This document shows, piece by piece, positions 46,478 to 55,748 of a stretch of DNA of 64,000 nucleotides (the first letter of the stretch is position 1; each line of letters starts with the position of its first letter). Source of the DNA: Clostridium algidicarnis DSM 15099 (GTDB lineage Bacteria; Bacillota; Clostridia; Clostridiales; Clostridiaceae); the NCBI RefSeq assembly GCF_002934235.1, contig NZ_PTIS01000001.1, forward strand, positions 124,001 through 188,000. The letters run 5' to 3'. A program made the translations under genes and the position numbers. The notes under the pieces are model-generated. The model did not search any database. It was not told the DNA's origin and saw only the letters and a list, made by a program, of their open reading frames with translations.

Positions 46478-46873
46478 ATGAGTTATAGAATAATCAATGG
46501 AAAGCCTTATTTAATAGATGATTTGCAGAGCTATAAGTCTAAAGAAGTAGCTAAAAAGGTTAGCAATAATAAAGAATTATCTGATTCTAAAAGTTTTAAG
46601 GAAGTTTTAGAATTAAACATACAAAAGGACATAAAAATTTCTAATCATGCATCTGAAAGAATGAAGGATTTAAATTTAAATCACATAGATATGGAAAATA
46701 TTAAAGAAGGAATAAATAAAGCTGAAAAAAAGGGATCTAAAAATTCTTTAATATTATATAAAGACATGGCTTTTGTAACAAGTGTACAAAACAGAACAAT
46801 AATAACCGTAGTAGATAAAGAAAGAACAAAAGAAAATGTATTTACTAATATAGATAGCGTAGTTATGTTATAG
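46478..46873 (+). CDS. Flagellar operon protein, TIGR02530 family
   Basis: A 131-aa conserved protein characteristically found between flgD and flgE in Firmicutes. Conserved motif ISNHASERMKDLNLNHI and a small beta domain ending TVVDKERTKENVFTNIDSVVML. Role unknown. Starts 1 bp after flgD. The 77 bp after it contain two small hairpins, CCTA/TAGG and CCTTG/CAAGG, without a T tract. Confidence 0.82.
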   Translation: MSYRIINGKPYLIDDLQSYKSKEVAKKVSNNKELSDSKSFKEVLELNIQKDIKISNHASERMKDLNLNHIDMENIKEGINKAEKKGSKNSLILYKDMAFVTSVQNRTIITVVDKERTKENVFTNIDSVVML

Positions 46874-46950
46874 GCTGGACCTAATTTTAGGGGGCCTTTC
46901 CTTGTGGAAATATTGAAACAAGGATATTAAATAAAAGTGAGGTATATTAA

Positions 46951-48030
46951 ATGATAAGATCCATGTATTCAGGAATTAGTGGTATGAGGGTAAATCAAGT
47001 AAAGTTAGACGTTATAGGAAATAATATAGCAAACTCTGGAACCACAGGATTTAAGACTCAAAGAGTTAGATTTCAAGATATGATAAGTCAAAATATGGGG
47101 AGTGCTTCAGGACCAAGTAGGAATCTAGGAGGAGTTAACCCAAGGCAGGTAGGACTTGGAGTGCAACTTGCAGGAATAGATACAGTGGTATCTCAAGGAA
47201 ATATGCAGCCTACAGCAAGAAATTTGGATGTAGCAGTAGATGGAGATGGATACTTCATGGTAGCTAGAGGTGAAACAACATTTGTAGATGGAATTAAAAT
47301 TTATGATGCTGCTGATCCTAAAGACTTTCAGTTACCAACGGATACTAAGGGATTAGATATTATGTTTACAAGGGATGGATCATTTACCACAGATCACCAA
47401 GGAAACCTTCTTAATTCAGATGGACTTAGAGTGCTTGGATATTCTTTAATTGGTAGTACAGATGCCAAAGATAAGCCAGAAGATGTTGATGCTGAAAGTA
47501 TGCCAGTTGGTGGCACAGGTGATTTGAATTTTGTAGACGCAGATTCTAAAAAGCTACATGCTAGTGGAGATTTAAGGACACTTAAAATACCTGAAACAAT
47601 AAAAGTAACAACTGCTGGAGGAACTGAAGATAAAAGAATTACATCCTTTTCTATTGAGAAAAATGGTTTAATAAAGGCTACCTTAGAAGGTGGGTCAAAG
47701 GCTGTTATAGGTCAAATAGCTATGGCGTCATTTAAAAATCCTGCAGGCCTTGAAAAGATGGGAGGAAACTTATTAAAGAGTTCTCCAAACTCAGGTAATG
47801 CAATAATTAGAGCAGGAATAATACCTAAATCAGAAAATCCAGATGATGTAAACCCTAGCAATGAAGCAGGTTATGGCGATATGCTTCAAGGTGTACTTGA
47901 AATGTCAAATGTAGACCTTGCAGAGCAATTTACAGAAATGATAGTAGCAACAAGATCATTTCAGGCTAATGGTAAGTCAATATCTACAGGAGATGAAATA
48001 CTTCAAGATATAATAAATCTTAAAAGATAG
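46951..48030 (+). CDS. flgE: Flagellar hook protein FlgE
   Basis: A 359-aa hook subunit. N-terminal rod/hook motif MRVNQVKLDVIGNNIANSGTTGFKTQRV and C-terminal LEMSNVDLAEQFTEMIVATRSFQANGKSI (both shortened here) with the beta-rich hook core between. Polymerises under FlgD to the length set by FliK. Confidence 0.95.
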   Translation: MIRSMYSGISGMRVNQVKLDVIGNNIANSGTTGFKTQRVRFQDMISQNMGSASGPSRNLGGVNPRQVGLGVQLAGIDTVVSQGNMQPTARNLDVAVDGDGYFMVARGETTFVDGIKIYDAADPKDFQLPTDTKGLDIMFTRDGSFTTDHQGNLLNSDGLRVLGYSLIGSTDAKDKPEDVDAESMPVGGTGDLNFVDADSKKLHASGDLRTLKIPETIKVTTAGGTEDKRITSFSIEKNGLIKATLEGGSKAVIGQIAMASFKNPAGLEKMGGNLLKSSPNSGNAIIRAGIIPKSENPDDVNPSNEAGYGDMLQGVLEMSNVDLAEQFTEMIVATRSFQANGKSISTGDEILQDIINLKR

Positions 48031-48032
48031 AT

Positions 48033-48122
48033 AGTTAAGGGTTAGAAGTAAATATTAATCTTATAAAGTTGTTAATGAAACACTGTAAAAGAAATTTTAC
48101 TTTTAACTCCTAATTTTTAACT
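48033..48122 (+). repeat. Palindromic AT-rich element between flgE and flbD
   Basis: GGGTTAGAAGTAAA (48039-48052) pairs with TTTACTTTTAACTCC (48096-48110) with one bulge and two GU pairs; outer AGTTAA (48033) pairs with TTAACT (48117-48122). No T tract. Repeats of the kind GTTAAGAGTTAGGAGTTAA are dispersed in several clostridia, so a small mobile repeat is likely. Confidence 0.45.
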
Positions 48123-48146
48123 TGTAATTATAGGGAGGGGTATAAT

Positions 48147-48338
48147 ATGGTGAAACTTGTAGGCCTCAATCAAAAAGAATTTATACTAAATGCCGAACAG
48201 ATTGAAAAAATAGAAGAAGTTCCGGAAACTTTGATTACTTTGGTAAATGGAAAAAAGTATATAGTTCTAGAAACCCCGGAAGAAGTTATAAACAAAGTTA
48301 TAAAGTATAAAAATAAGATATTTAATTTAAATTTGTAG
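48147..48338 (+). CDS. FlbD-family small flagellar protein
   Basis: A 63-aa protein of the short FlbD (YlzI/SwrD) family, MVKLVGLNQKEFILNAEQIEKIEEVPETLITLVNGKKYIVLETPEEV spread over residues 1-47. In Bacillus SwrD raises flagellar motor power through the stators; here it directly precedes motA and motB, which agrees. GGGAGGGG site. Confidence 0.87.
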   Translation: MVKLVGLNQKEFILNAEQIEKIEEVPETLITLVNGKKYIVLETPEEVINKVIKYKNKIFNLNL

Positions 48339-48351
48339 GAGGCAACTAAAG

Positions 48352-49164
48352 ATGAAAAAACAGGATGTGCTCACTCTTATAGGTGTTGTGGTAGGGGCCG
48401 CAATGCTTGTATGGGGGATGGCTTTAGGAGGCGCAAATCTTAAAATATTTTGGGACTTTTCATCCCTTGTAATTACTGTATTTGGGTCCTTTTGCGCTTT
48501 ACTTATAAACTATCCTATATCAGAATTTAAGAAGCTAGGAAAGGTTTTGTTAGAATCATTTAAGGAACCTATCCTTTCACAACAGGAAATGGTAAGTCAA
48601 TTTGGAAGTTTATCAAGAAAGGCTAGAAAAGAGGGATTATTATCTTTAGAAGATGATATTTCTAAATTAGAAGATGCGTTCTTAAAAAAGGGTCTACAAA
48701 TGGTAGTAGATGGAATTGAACCTGAAACTATAAAAGATATAATGGAACTTGAAATTGATGAAATGGAAAGAAGACATATAACAGGAGCAAACATATTAAA
48801 AGCTTGGGGAGGATATGCACCTGCTTTTGGTATGATAGGTACACTTATAGGTCTTATACAAATGCTTTCAAATTTAACCGACTCTAATGCTATAGCATCA
48901 GGTATGGCAAAGGCTCTTATAACTACATATTACGGAGCTGTAATGGCTAATTTATTCTTTAATCCAATGTCAGCAAACCTAAGTTTAAAAAGTGGGAAGG
49001 AAGTTGCCACAAGAGAGATGATGCTAGAGGGCATTTTATCTATACAATCTGGAGTTAATCCTAGAATTGTAGAGGAAAAGCTTATAACATATCTATCACC
49101 AAAGGAAAGAATGGAATATGCTAAAATTAGCTCTACAGGTCAGGGAGGGACAATAGATGGCTAG
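48352..49164 (+). CDS. motA: Stator protein MotA
   Basis: A 270-aa inner-membrane proton-channel stator with four transmembrane helices (residues ~5-27, 30-50, 150-172, 180-202) and a large cytoplasmic loop that contacts FliG. GAPAFGMIGTLIGLIQM contains the conserved pore Pro/Gly region. MotA overlaps motB by 8 bp. Confidence 0.95.
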   Translation: MKKQDVLTLIGVVVGAAMLVWGMALGGANLKIFWDFSSLVITVFGSFCALLINYPISEFKKLGKVLLESFKEPILSQQEMVSQFGSLSRKARKEGLLSLEDDISKLEDAFLKKGLQMVVDGIEPETIKDIMELEIDEMERRHITGANILKAWGGYAPAFGMIGTLIGLIQMLSNLTDSNAIASGMAKALITTYYGAVMANLFFNPMSANLSLKSGKEVATREMMLEGILSIQSGVNPRIVEEKLITYLSPKERMEYAKISSTGQGGTIDG

Positions 49165-49891
49165 AAAAAAGGATGGTCCAAAAGTTGAAGAGTTAACTGG
49201 AGATGAGTGGATTGCTACATATTCTGATACTATAACTCTTTTACTTACATTTTTTATATTGCTATATTCTTTTTCTTCAGTGGATCAAGAAAAGTTAAAA
49301 CAAATTTCTACAGCTCTACAAAGTGTTTTAAATGGAAGCGGAGGAGTTGGAATCTTAGAATTTAATATGAATAATGGAGATGTTCCTATTGTAGGAGAAT
49401 CTATTCAAAAGGATAATCTTCCTCAAGCAGAGGCTGATATGTATAGTAAAGTTAAAGAGTTTGTAGATGAAAATAATCTTTCGTCTACAGTGGATATACA
49501 GCAAGATGAAAGAGGAGTAATAATACAACTTAGGGATAATATCCTTTTTGAATCAGCAAAGGCTGATATAAGAGAGGAAAGTAAGTCTATACTCGATAAA
49601 ATAAATAATCTTATGGATACATTTCCAAATCATATTGTAGTAGAAGGTCATACAGATAATCTTGCTATAAATACATTTAAATATGAAAGTAACTGGGAAC
49701 TTTCTACAGCTAGGGCAGTAAATGTGGTTAGATATTTTGTAGAAACAAAGGGACAAAAGCCCGCAAGATTTGCTGCTGCTGGATATGGCGAATATAAACC
49801 TATGGTAGCAAATGATAGCAATGATAATAGGTCAAAAAATAGAAGAGTTAATATTTTAATTCTAGCTACAGATAAGGAGAAGAAGCAATGA
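49157..49891 (+). CDS. motB: Stator protein MotB
   Basis: A 244-aa stator anchor. Single N-terminal helix with the essential ion-binding Asp24 (TYSDTITLLLTFFILLYSFS), then an OmpA-like peptidoglycan-binding domain (VEGHTDN, SNWELSTARAVNVVRYF). Overlaps fliL by 4 bp. Confidence 0.96.
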   Translation: MARKKDGPKVEELTGDEWIATYSDTITLLLTFFILLYSFSSVDQEKLKQISTALQSVLNGSGGVGILEFNMNNGDVPIVGESIQKDNLPQAEADMYSKVKEFVDENNLSSTVDIQQDERGVIIQLRDNILFESAKADIREESKSILDKINNLMDTFPNHIVVEGHTDNLAINTFKYESNWELSTARAVNVVRYFVETKGQKPARFAAAGYGEYKPMVANDSNDNRSKNRRVNILILATDKEKKQ

Positions 49892-50358
49892 GTGAAAAAG
49901 ATTTAAAAGAAAAAAAAGGTGGAAATACTCTAAAGATAATCTTAATAATATTACTCACCTTAGTACTTTTGGGTGGGATTGTTTTTGGAGGAATGTTTTT
50001 TATGACAAAAAACAAGCAAACTGCAAGTGCAGAGGTAGCTGTGGTGAAGGGTGAAGAGATAACTAACTCTCTTGATGAATTTTTAGTTAATTTATCCGAT
50101 GAAGGTGGCAAGAAATATTTAAAGGTTAATGTATCTGTAGGATATGGACCTAAAAATAAGAAACTAGAAAAAGAACTATTAGAAAAAAAGGCTATTATGC
50201 GAGATACTGTTATAAGCGTTTTAAGAAATAAAAAATCTACAGATGTGACAGTAAAGGGAACAGAAGACCTTAAAAAAGAAATTTTAGATAGATTAAACCC
50301 TCTTTTAAACAATGGTAAATTAACAAATGTATATTTTAGTGATTTATTAGTTCAATAA
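49888..50358 (+). CDS. fliL: Basal body-associated protein FliL
   Basis: A 156-aa single-pass membrane protein (helix ~residues 13-36) with a periplasmic SPFH-like domain (LVNLSDEGGKKYLKVNVSVGYG). It surrounds the stators. Starts within the motB stop (ATGA). Confidence 0.9.
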   Translation: MSEKDLKEKKGGNTLKIILIILLTLVLLGGIVFGGMFFMTKNKQTASAEVAVVKGEEITNSLDEFLVNLSDEGGKKYLKVNVSVGYGPKNKKLEKELLEKKAIMRDTVISVLRNKKSTDVTVKGTEDLKKEILDRLNPLLNNGKLTNVYFSDLLVQ

Positions 50359-50403
50359 GGATTAATATGAGTTTTAGTAATTTGGAATAAGGAAGATGAA
50401 TAA

Positions 50404-50766
50404 ATGGACTATGAATTTATAAAGATGATGATTCAAATCGTGATATTCCTTCCCTTTATTTTATTTCTTGTTTACGTATCTTTAAGGTTTGGGGGAGGAA
50501 AAGTTCAATCTATTCAAAATGGAAAGTACATAAAAGTTTTAGAAAAGGTAAATGTAAGTAAAGAAGGCAATATAATTTTAGTTAAAATAGGAGAAGAATA
50601 TCACATAATGACTTCAACAAATAAAGAAATAAAAGAAATTGGTGTGTTAAGCAAAGAGGAAGCTTTAAAATATGAAGTAGACAAAAAACTTTCAGATGAT
50701 CAATTTAAAGAATATAGAAAGAAGTTTAAAAGACGGATAAAAAAAGGAAGATTTAAGGATGAATAG
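50404..50766 (+). CDS. fliO: Flagellar biosynthesis protein FliO/FliZ
   Basis: A 120-aa protein: N-terminal membrane helix (IQIVIFLPFILFLVYVSL), small beta domain, and very basic tail. Typical FliO position before fliP; FliO helps assemble the FliP-FliR export core. Overlaps fliP by 8 bp. Confidence 0.82.
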   Translation: MDYEFIKMMIQIVIFLPFILFLVYVSLRFGGGKVQSIQNGKYIKVLEKVNVSKEGNIILVKIGEEYHIMTSTNKEIKEIGVLSKEEALKYEVDKKLSDDQFKEYRKKFKRRIKKGRFKDE

Positions 50767-51526
50767 AAAAAAGACCTGTATGACAGTTTTAGCTATGGTT
50801 ATAGTAATGATTGCAATAGGTTCAGTGTCAGCAAACGCGGCTCCAACTGTACCTATTCCAAAAATGAATTTTAATATAGATGGGGCAACTTCAAATGGTG
50901 ATTATGTAAGCAGTATAAAAATGCTTATAATGCTTACTATACTCACAATGCTTCCAGGATTTATTATAATGATGACCAGTTTTACTAGAATAATAGTAAG
51001 TTTTTCATTTTTAAAAGGAGCTCTTGGAGCTCAACAATCAATACCTAATCAGGTTTTAATTGGACTTGCTTTATTCCTAACTATATTTATAATGGCACCT
51101 GTATATAATGATATAAATGAGGTTGCATTTAAGCCATTGATGGAGGAAAAGATAACAACAGAAAAGGCCTTTGAAGAAGGAGCAAAACCTTTAAGAGAGT
51201 TTATGCTTAAGCAAACGAGACAAAAGGATTTAAGCTTATTTATGGAAATAGGAAAAATGGGAGAAGAGGTAACAAAAGAAAATGTTCCTCTATATGTAGT
51301 AGTTCCTGCATTTGCTATAAGTGAACTTAAAACTGCATTTCAAATAGGATTTTTGATATACATTCCATTTATTGTTATAGATATGGTAGTAGCAAGTGTT
51401 TTAATGTCTATGGGAATGTTTATGCTTCCACCAGTACTTATATCTATGCCTTTTAAATTGTTATTATTTGTTATGGTAGATGGATGGTATTTAGTTGTAC
51501 GTTCTTTAATACTAAGTTTTTCGTGA
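50759..51526 (+). CDS. fliP: Export gate protein FliP
   Basis: A 255-aa export-gate core subunit with a cleavable signal sequence (residues 1-27, ending SANA-AP), then the conserved TSFTRIIVSFSFLKGALGAQQSIPNQVLIGLALFLT region and C-terminal helices. Five FliP form the gate with FliQ and FliR. Confidence 0.96.
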   Translation: MNRKKTCMTVLAMVIVMIAIGSVSANAAPTVPIPKMNFNIDGATSNGDYVSSIKMLIMLTILTMLPGFIIMMTSFTRIIVSFSFLKGALGAQQSIPNQVLIGLALFLTIFIMAPVYNDINEVAFKPLMEEKITTEKAFEEGAKPLREFMLKQTRQKDLSLFMEIGKMGEEVTKENVPLYVVVPAFAISELKTAFQIGFLIYIPFIVIDMVVASVLMSMGMFMLPPVLISMPFKLLLFVMVDGWYLVVRSLILSFS

Positions 51527-51536
51527 GGTGGTATAA

Positions 51537-51806
51537 ATGACTGAAAATATGTTGATGGGTATTTTGAAAGAAGCTGTAAGTACAGGACTTATGATAGCAG
51601 CACCTATATTAGCAGTATCTATAATAGTTGGGCTTCTTATAAGTATATTTCAAGCAACAACACAAATACAAGAGCAGACGCTTACCTTTGTACCAAAACT
51701 TATAGCTATAGCTTTGGTAGGGCTTGCTACAGGGAGTTGGATGTTGCATAAAATGATGGGATTTACTGAAAGAATATTTCAAATTATTTCTACCATAGTA
51801 CAATAG
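51537..51806 (+). CDS. fliQ: Export gate protein FliQ
   Basis: An 89-aa two-helix hairpin membrane protein; IFQATTQIQEQTLTFVPKL is the family signature. Four copies pack on the FliP/FliR core. Confidence 0.96.
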   Translation: MTENMLMGILKEAVSTGLMIAAPILAVSIIVGLLISIFQATTQIQEQTLTFVPKLIAIALVGLATGSWMLHKMMGFTERIFQIISTIVQ

Positions 51807-51817
51807 GGGGAATTGGA

Positions 51818-53659
51818 TTGTTAGATTTAGCATATTTTACGGCACTTATGTTAGTATTCATAAGACTTGGTAGTTTTTTTATAGTAACACCAATCTTTTT
51901 CCCCAATGGAACACCTAATAGATTAAAGCTTTTTCTATCCATTATTATTGCATACGCTGTATTGCCTGGCATTGATTATACAAATTCAGTTATGGCTATA
52001 AATAATAATTATGCACTTATACTTGCCATAATAAATGAGGCTATGTCTGGAATTGTACTTGGAATTGTTACAGGTATGTGTTTTTATTTTATACGAATGG
52101 CTGGAAACTTAATGGATGTCCAAATAGGTCTTGCTATGGTAAGTATGTTTGACCCTAATACAAAAAGTAATTCAACCCTTTTTGAAAGATTAATGTACTG
52201 GATGAGTTTAATTATTTTTTTCATATTAGATGGTCATCACATGATTATTTGGAGCTTTTTAGAAAGTTTTGATGCGGTAGCTTTAGGTAAGTCCCTTATA
52301 ACACAAGAATCAGCAATGCAGGTTATACATTCATTTATACAATATTTTTGGATTGGAATAAAAATAGCATTACCTATTATTATGATAATAATTATTACAG
52401 ATCTTACTTTAGGACTGGTTGCAAGGACAGTACCACAGCTAAATATAATGATTTTAGGTCTCCCAATGAAAATAGTTGTGGGATTACTTACATTTTCATT
52501 AGCGCTTCCAATGTTTTTTAAAGGCGTGGTATCAGCTATGGATCATATACCTGAAATAATGAGAGAAATGTATAAGTTCATACCAATAGTATTTATTTTT
52601 GCAACAGAAGAAAAAACTGAAGAGGCTACATCTCGTAAGAAATCGGATGCGAGAAAGAAAGGGCAAATAGCTAAGAGTAAAGAAGTAGGACTTGCAATGA
52701 CACTTTTGGCTACTACTTTAGTTATAGCAACTTTAAGTAGTTTTTCTTCTAAAGTACTTAAGGAAAATGTAGTATATATTTTAGGTGATAAATTAAATAT
52801 GGCTATAAATGACTTAAACTTAAGAAATCTTGCAATAACAACTCTTTTAGAGTTTGCTAAAAGTTTCTTACCCATAGTGTTACCTATAATGCTTATGGGC
52901 ATTCTTGCTAATTATGCTCAAAGCGGATTTTTATTTAGTACTGAACCTATAAAGCCTAAGCTTTCAAAAATTAATCCTATAAGTGGATTTAAAAGAATGT
53001 TTTCTTCACGAACTCTAGTTGAGCTTTTTAAGTCTATGGGAATAGTTATTGTAGTTGGTTATGTAGGATATAATTTTATGATGGATAACTATAAAGAAAT
53101 ACTTACAGTAGGAAATTTACATATAAGCTCTATTGGACCCTTTTTCAAACAACTTATTTTGATTATATTTAAAAAGGTAACTTTAATAATGATTGTATTA
53201 GCAGTTTCTGACTACATATATCAACGATATATGTACAATAAGGATCTTAAAATGACAAAACAAGAAATAAAAGAAGAATACAAGCAAGATGAAGGAGATC
53301 CCGAAATTAAGGGAAAGATAAAACAAAAACAAAGAGAAATGGCTACAAGAAGGATGATGCAATCAGTTCCAGATGCTACGGTAGTTGTAACAAACCCAAC
53401 TCATATAGCTGTAGCGCTCAAATACGAAGAAGGTAAAAGCGAAGCACCAATGGTTGTAGCAAAGGGAAGTGAGAGTATTGCTCTTAAGATAAAAGAAATA
53501 GCAAAAGAAAATAACATACCTATAATTGAAAATAAACCTCTTGCAAGACTTATCTATGAAGAGGTTGAAATAGATTCTGACATACCAGCTAACATGTATC
53601 AAGCAGTGGCAGAAATACTTGTTATAGTTTTTAAGTTAAGTAAAAAAAGAATAAAATAG
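51818..53659 (+). CDS. fliR/flhB: Fused export gate proteins FliR-FlhB
   Basis: A 613-aa natural fusion. Residues 1-~260 are FliR (six hydrophobic helices, ending DHIPEIMREMYKFIP). Residues ~262-613 are FlhB (EEKTEEATSRKKSDARKKGQ, four helices, autocleavage site NPTH at Asn526-Pro527). The linker is very short. FliR-FlhB fusions are known in clostridia and fit the one-to-one stoichiometry of the gate. Start TTG 51818 after AGGGGGAA. Confidence 0.95.
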   Translation: MLDLAYFTALMLVFIRLGSFFIVTPIFFPNGTPNRLKLFLSIIIAYAVLPGIDYTNSVMAINNNYALILAIINEAMSGIVLGIVTGMCFYFIRMAGNLMDVQIGLAMVSMFDPNTKSNSTLFERLMYWMSLIIFFILDGHHMIIWSFLESFDAVALGKSLITQESAMQVIHSFIQYFWIGIKIALPIIMIIIITDLTLGLVARTVPQLNIMILGLPMKIVVGLLTFSLALPMFFKGVVSAMDHIPEIMREMYKFIPIVFIFATEEKTEEATSRKKSDARKKGQIAKSKEVGLAMTLLATTLVIATLSSFSSKVLKENVVYILGDKLNMAINDLNLRNLAITTLLEFAKSFLPIVLPIMLMGILANYAQSGFLFSTEPIKPKLSKINPISGFKRMFSSRTLVELFKSMGIVIVVGYVGYNFMMDNYKEILTVGNLHISSIGPFFKQLILIIFKKVTLIMIVLAVSDYIYQRYMYNKDLKMTKQEIKEEYKQDEGDPEIKGKIKQKQREMATRRMMQSVPDATVVVTNPTHIAVALKYEEGKSEAPMVVAKGSESIALKIKEIAKENNIPIIENKPLARLIYEEVEIDSDIPANMYQAVAEILVIVFKLSKKRIK

Positions 53660-53678
53660 CTTTAAAGGGTGATTAATT

Positions 53679-55748
53679 TTGGCTGAAAAGAAAAAATATA
53701 GTTTTGATATAAGAACTAAATATGATGTAATAGTTGCAATTGGCGTAATTAGCATTGTAATGATGATAATAATACCATTGCCAGCTTGGATTTTAGATAT
53801 ATTATTAGCACTTAATATAACTATATCTGTGGTTATAATGTTACTTACTTTATTTACAACAGAGGTTTTAGAATTTTCTGCTTTTCCAACAATGCTACTA
53901 ATAACTACACTTTTTAGATTAGGACTTAATATATCATCTACAAGGCTTATACTTTCAGATGCTTATGCAGGTGAAATAATTAATGCCTTTGGAAACTTTG
54001 TTGTTAGGGGAAACTATGTAGTAGGAATAATTATATTTTTAATAATAATAATAATACAATTTGTGGTAATTACAAACGGTGCTGGTAGAGTATCAGAGGT
54101 TTCAGCAAGATTTACTTTAGATGCTATGCCAGGTAAACAAATGAGTATAGACGCAGATCTTAATGCAGGACTTATAGATGAAATGCAAGCTAAGGATCGA
54201 AGAAAAAAGTTGCAACAAGAAGCAGACTTTTATGGAGCTATGGATGGAGCATCTAAATTTGTAAAAGGAGATGCCATCGCAGGTATTATAGTAACTATTA
54301 TAAATATACTAGGTGGAATAATCATAGGTGTGGTTATGCTTAAAATGGATGCATCAACTGCAGCTAAGACCTTTGTAAGTCTTACAGTGGGAGATGGACT
54401 TGTAAGCCAAATTCCCGCACTATTAATATCTACAGCTTCAGGTATTTTAGTTACAAGATCAGGAAGTGAAGAAAACTTTGGTAATGTAATAATCAAGCAG
54501 TTAACAGCATTTCCAAAAGTTTTAGCCCTTGCTTCTGCTACTTTGTTTTTCTTTGCAATAATACCAGGCCTACCTACATTTACATTTCTGTTTTTAGCTG
54601 TGGCAGTAGGTGCTCTAGCTTATGCTCTTTATAAAGAAGCAAATGAAAAGGTAGTTATGGCAATGGAAACAGAACAAGCAGAAATAACAGAAACAGAAAG
54701 AAGAGAACCAGAAGATGTAATGAATTTAATAAATGTTGAACCTATTGAAGTAGAAATGGGTTATGGGTTAATACCTTTAGCAGATGAGTCTACAGGAGGA
54801 GATTTATTACAAAGAATATCTTCTGTTAGAAGGCAGTGTGCAATTGAGATGGGCATAGTTGTTCAACCTATAAGGATAAGGGATAACCTCCAATTAAAGA
54901 CTAACGAGTACGTATTTAAAATAAGAGGTACCATAATACAATCAGGGGAGCTTATGCCAAATATGATTTTATGTATGGATCCAAGTAATGAAAATTTAGA
55001 TATTGCAGGAATAAAAACAGTAGAGCCTACCTTCGGTCTGCCAGCTAATTGGATAAATAAAGACCAAAGGGAAGATGCCGAAATCAAAGGATATACTGTA
55101 GTAGATCCTACAACAGTTATGGTAACTCACCTAACTGAAACCATAAAAGCTCATGCACATGAACTTTTAGGAAGACAAGAAGTTAAGATGATTATAGATT
55201 CTGTAAAGGAAAAGTACAACACTGTAGTAGAGGAGTTAATTCCAGATCTTATGACCATCGGAGAAGTACAAAAGGTACTTCAAAATTTACTAAGAGAAAA
55301 GGTACCTATAAAAGATATGGTAACCATTTTAGAATCTTTAGCAGATAACTCTAAGAACACAAAGGATATAGAACTTTTAACAGAATACGTAAGATTTTCC
55401 CTTGGAAGAACCATTTGCAATGCTTTTATTGATGAAAATAGAACAATTACTGTGGCAACACTGGATCCTAGTATTGAGGATATAGTATCAAACAATATTC
55501 AAAAGACTATGAGTGGAAGCTTTCCAGCAGTAGATCCAGACACCACAGGTAGAATACTTACAGCTATAAGGAATGTTCTAGATACTGTTTACTTTTATGA
55601 TAATCAACCAGTTATACTAGTATCTCCTAAAATAAGGCCAGCTTTTAGAAAACTAATTGAGATGGTTTATTCTAATATTGCAATTATATCATTAAATGAG
55701 ATACCAAATGATGTAGAAATTAAGGCTGAAGGAGTTGTAAGTATATAG
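53679..55748 (+). CDS. flhA: Export gate protein FlhA
   Basis: A 689-aa nonameric export-gate protein: eight N-terminal membrane helices (residues ~15-320) with the FHIPEP loop (VSARFTLDAMPGKQMSIDADLNAG), then a cytoplasmic domain binding chaperone-substrate complexes. TTG start 53679. Confidence 0.97.
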   Translation: MAEKKKYSFDIRTKYDVIVAIGVISIVMMIIIPLPAWILDILLALNITISVVIMLLTLFTTEVLEFSAFPTMLLITTLFRLGLNISSTRLILSDAYAGEIINAFGNFVVRGNYVVGIIIFLIIIIIQFVVITNGAGRVSEVSARFTLDAMPGKQMSIDADLNAGLIDEMQAKDRRKKLQQEADFYGAMDGASKFVKGDAIAGIIVTIINILGGIIIGVVMLKMDASTAAKTFVSLTVGDGLVSQIPALLISTASGILVTRSGSEENFGNVIIKQLTAFPKVLALASATLFFFAIIPGLPTFTFLFLAVAVGALAYALYKEANEKVVMAMETEQAEITETERREPEDVMNLINVEPIEVEMGYGLIPLADESTGGDLLQRISSVRRQCAIEMGIVVQPIRIRDNLQLKTNEYVFKIRGTIIQSGELMPNMILCMDPSNENLDIAGIKTVEPTFGLPANWINKDQREDAEIKGYTVVDPTTVMVTHLTETIKAHAHELLGRQEVKMIIDSVKEKYNTVVEELIPDLMTIGEVQKVLQNLLREKVPIKDMVTILESLADNSKNTKDIELLTEYVRFSLGRTICNAFIDENRTITVATLDPSIEDIVSNNIQKTMSGSFPAVDPDTTGRILTAIRNVLDTVYFYDNQPVILVSPKIRPAFRKLIEMVYSNIAIISLNEIPNDVEIKAEGVVSI

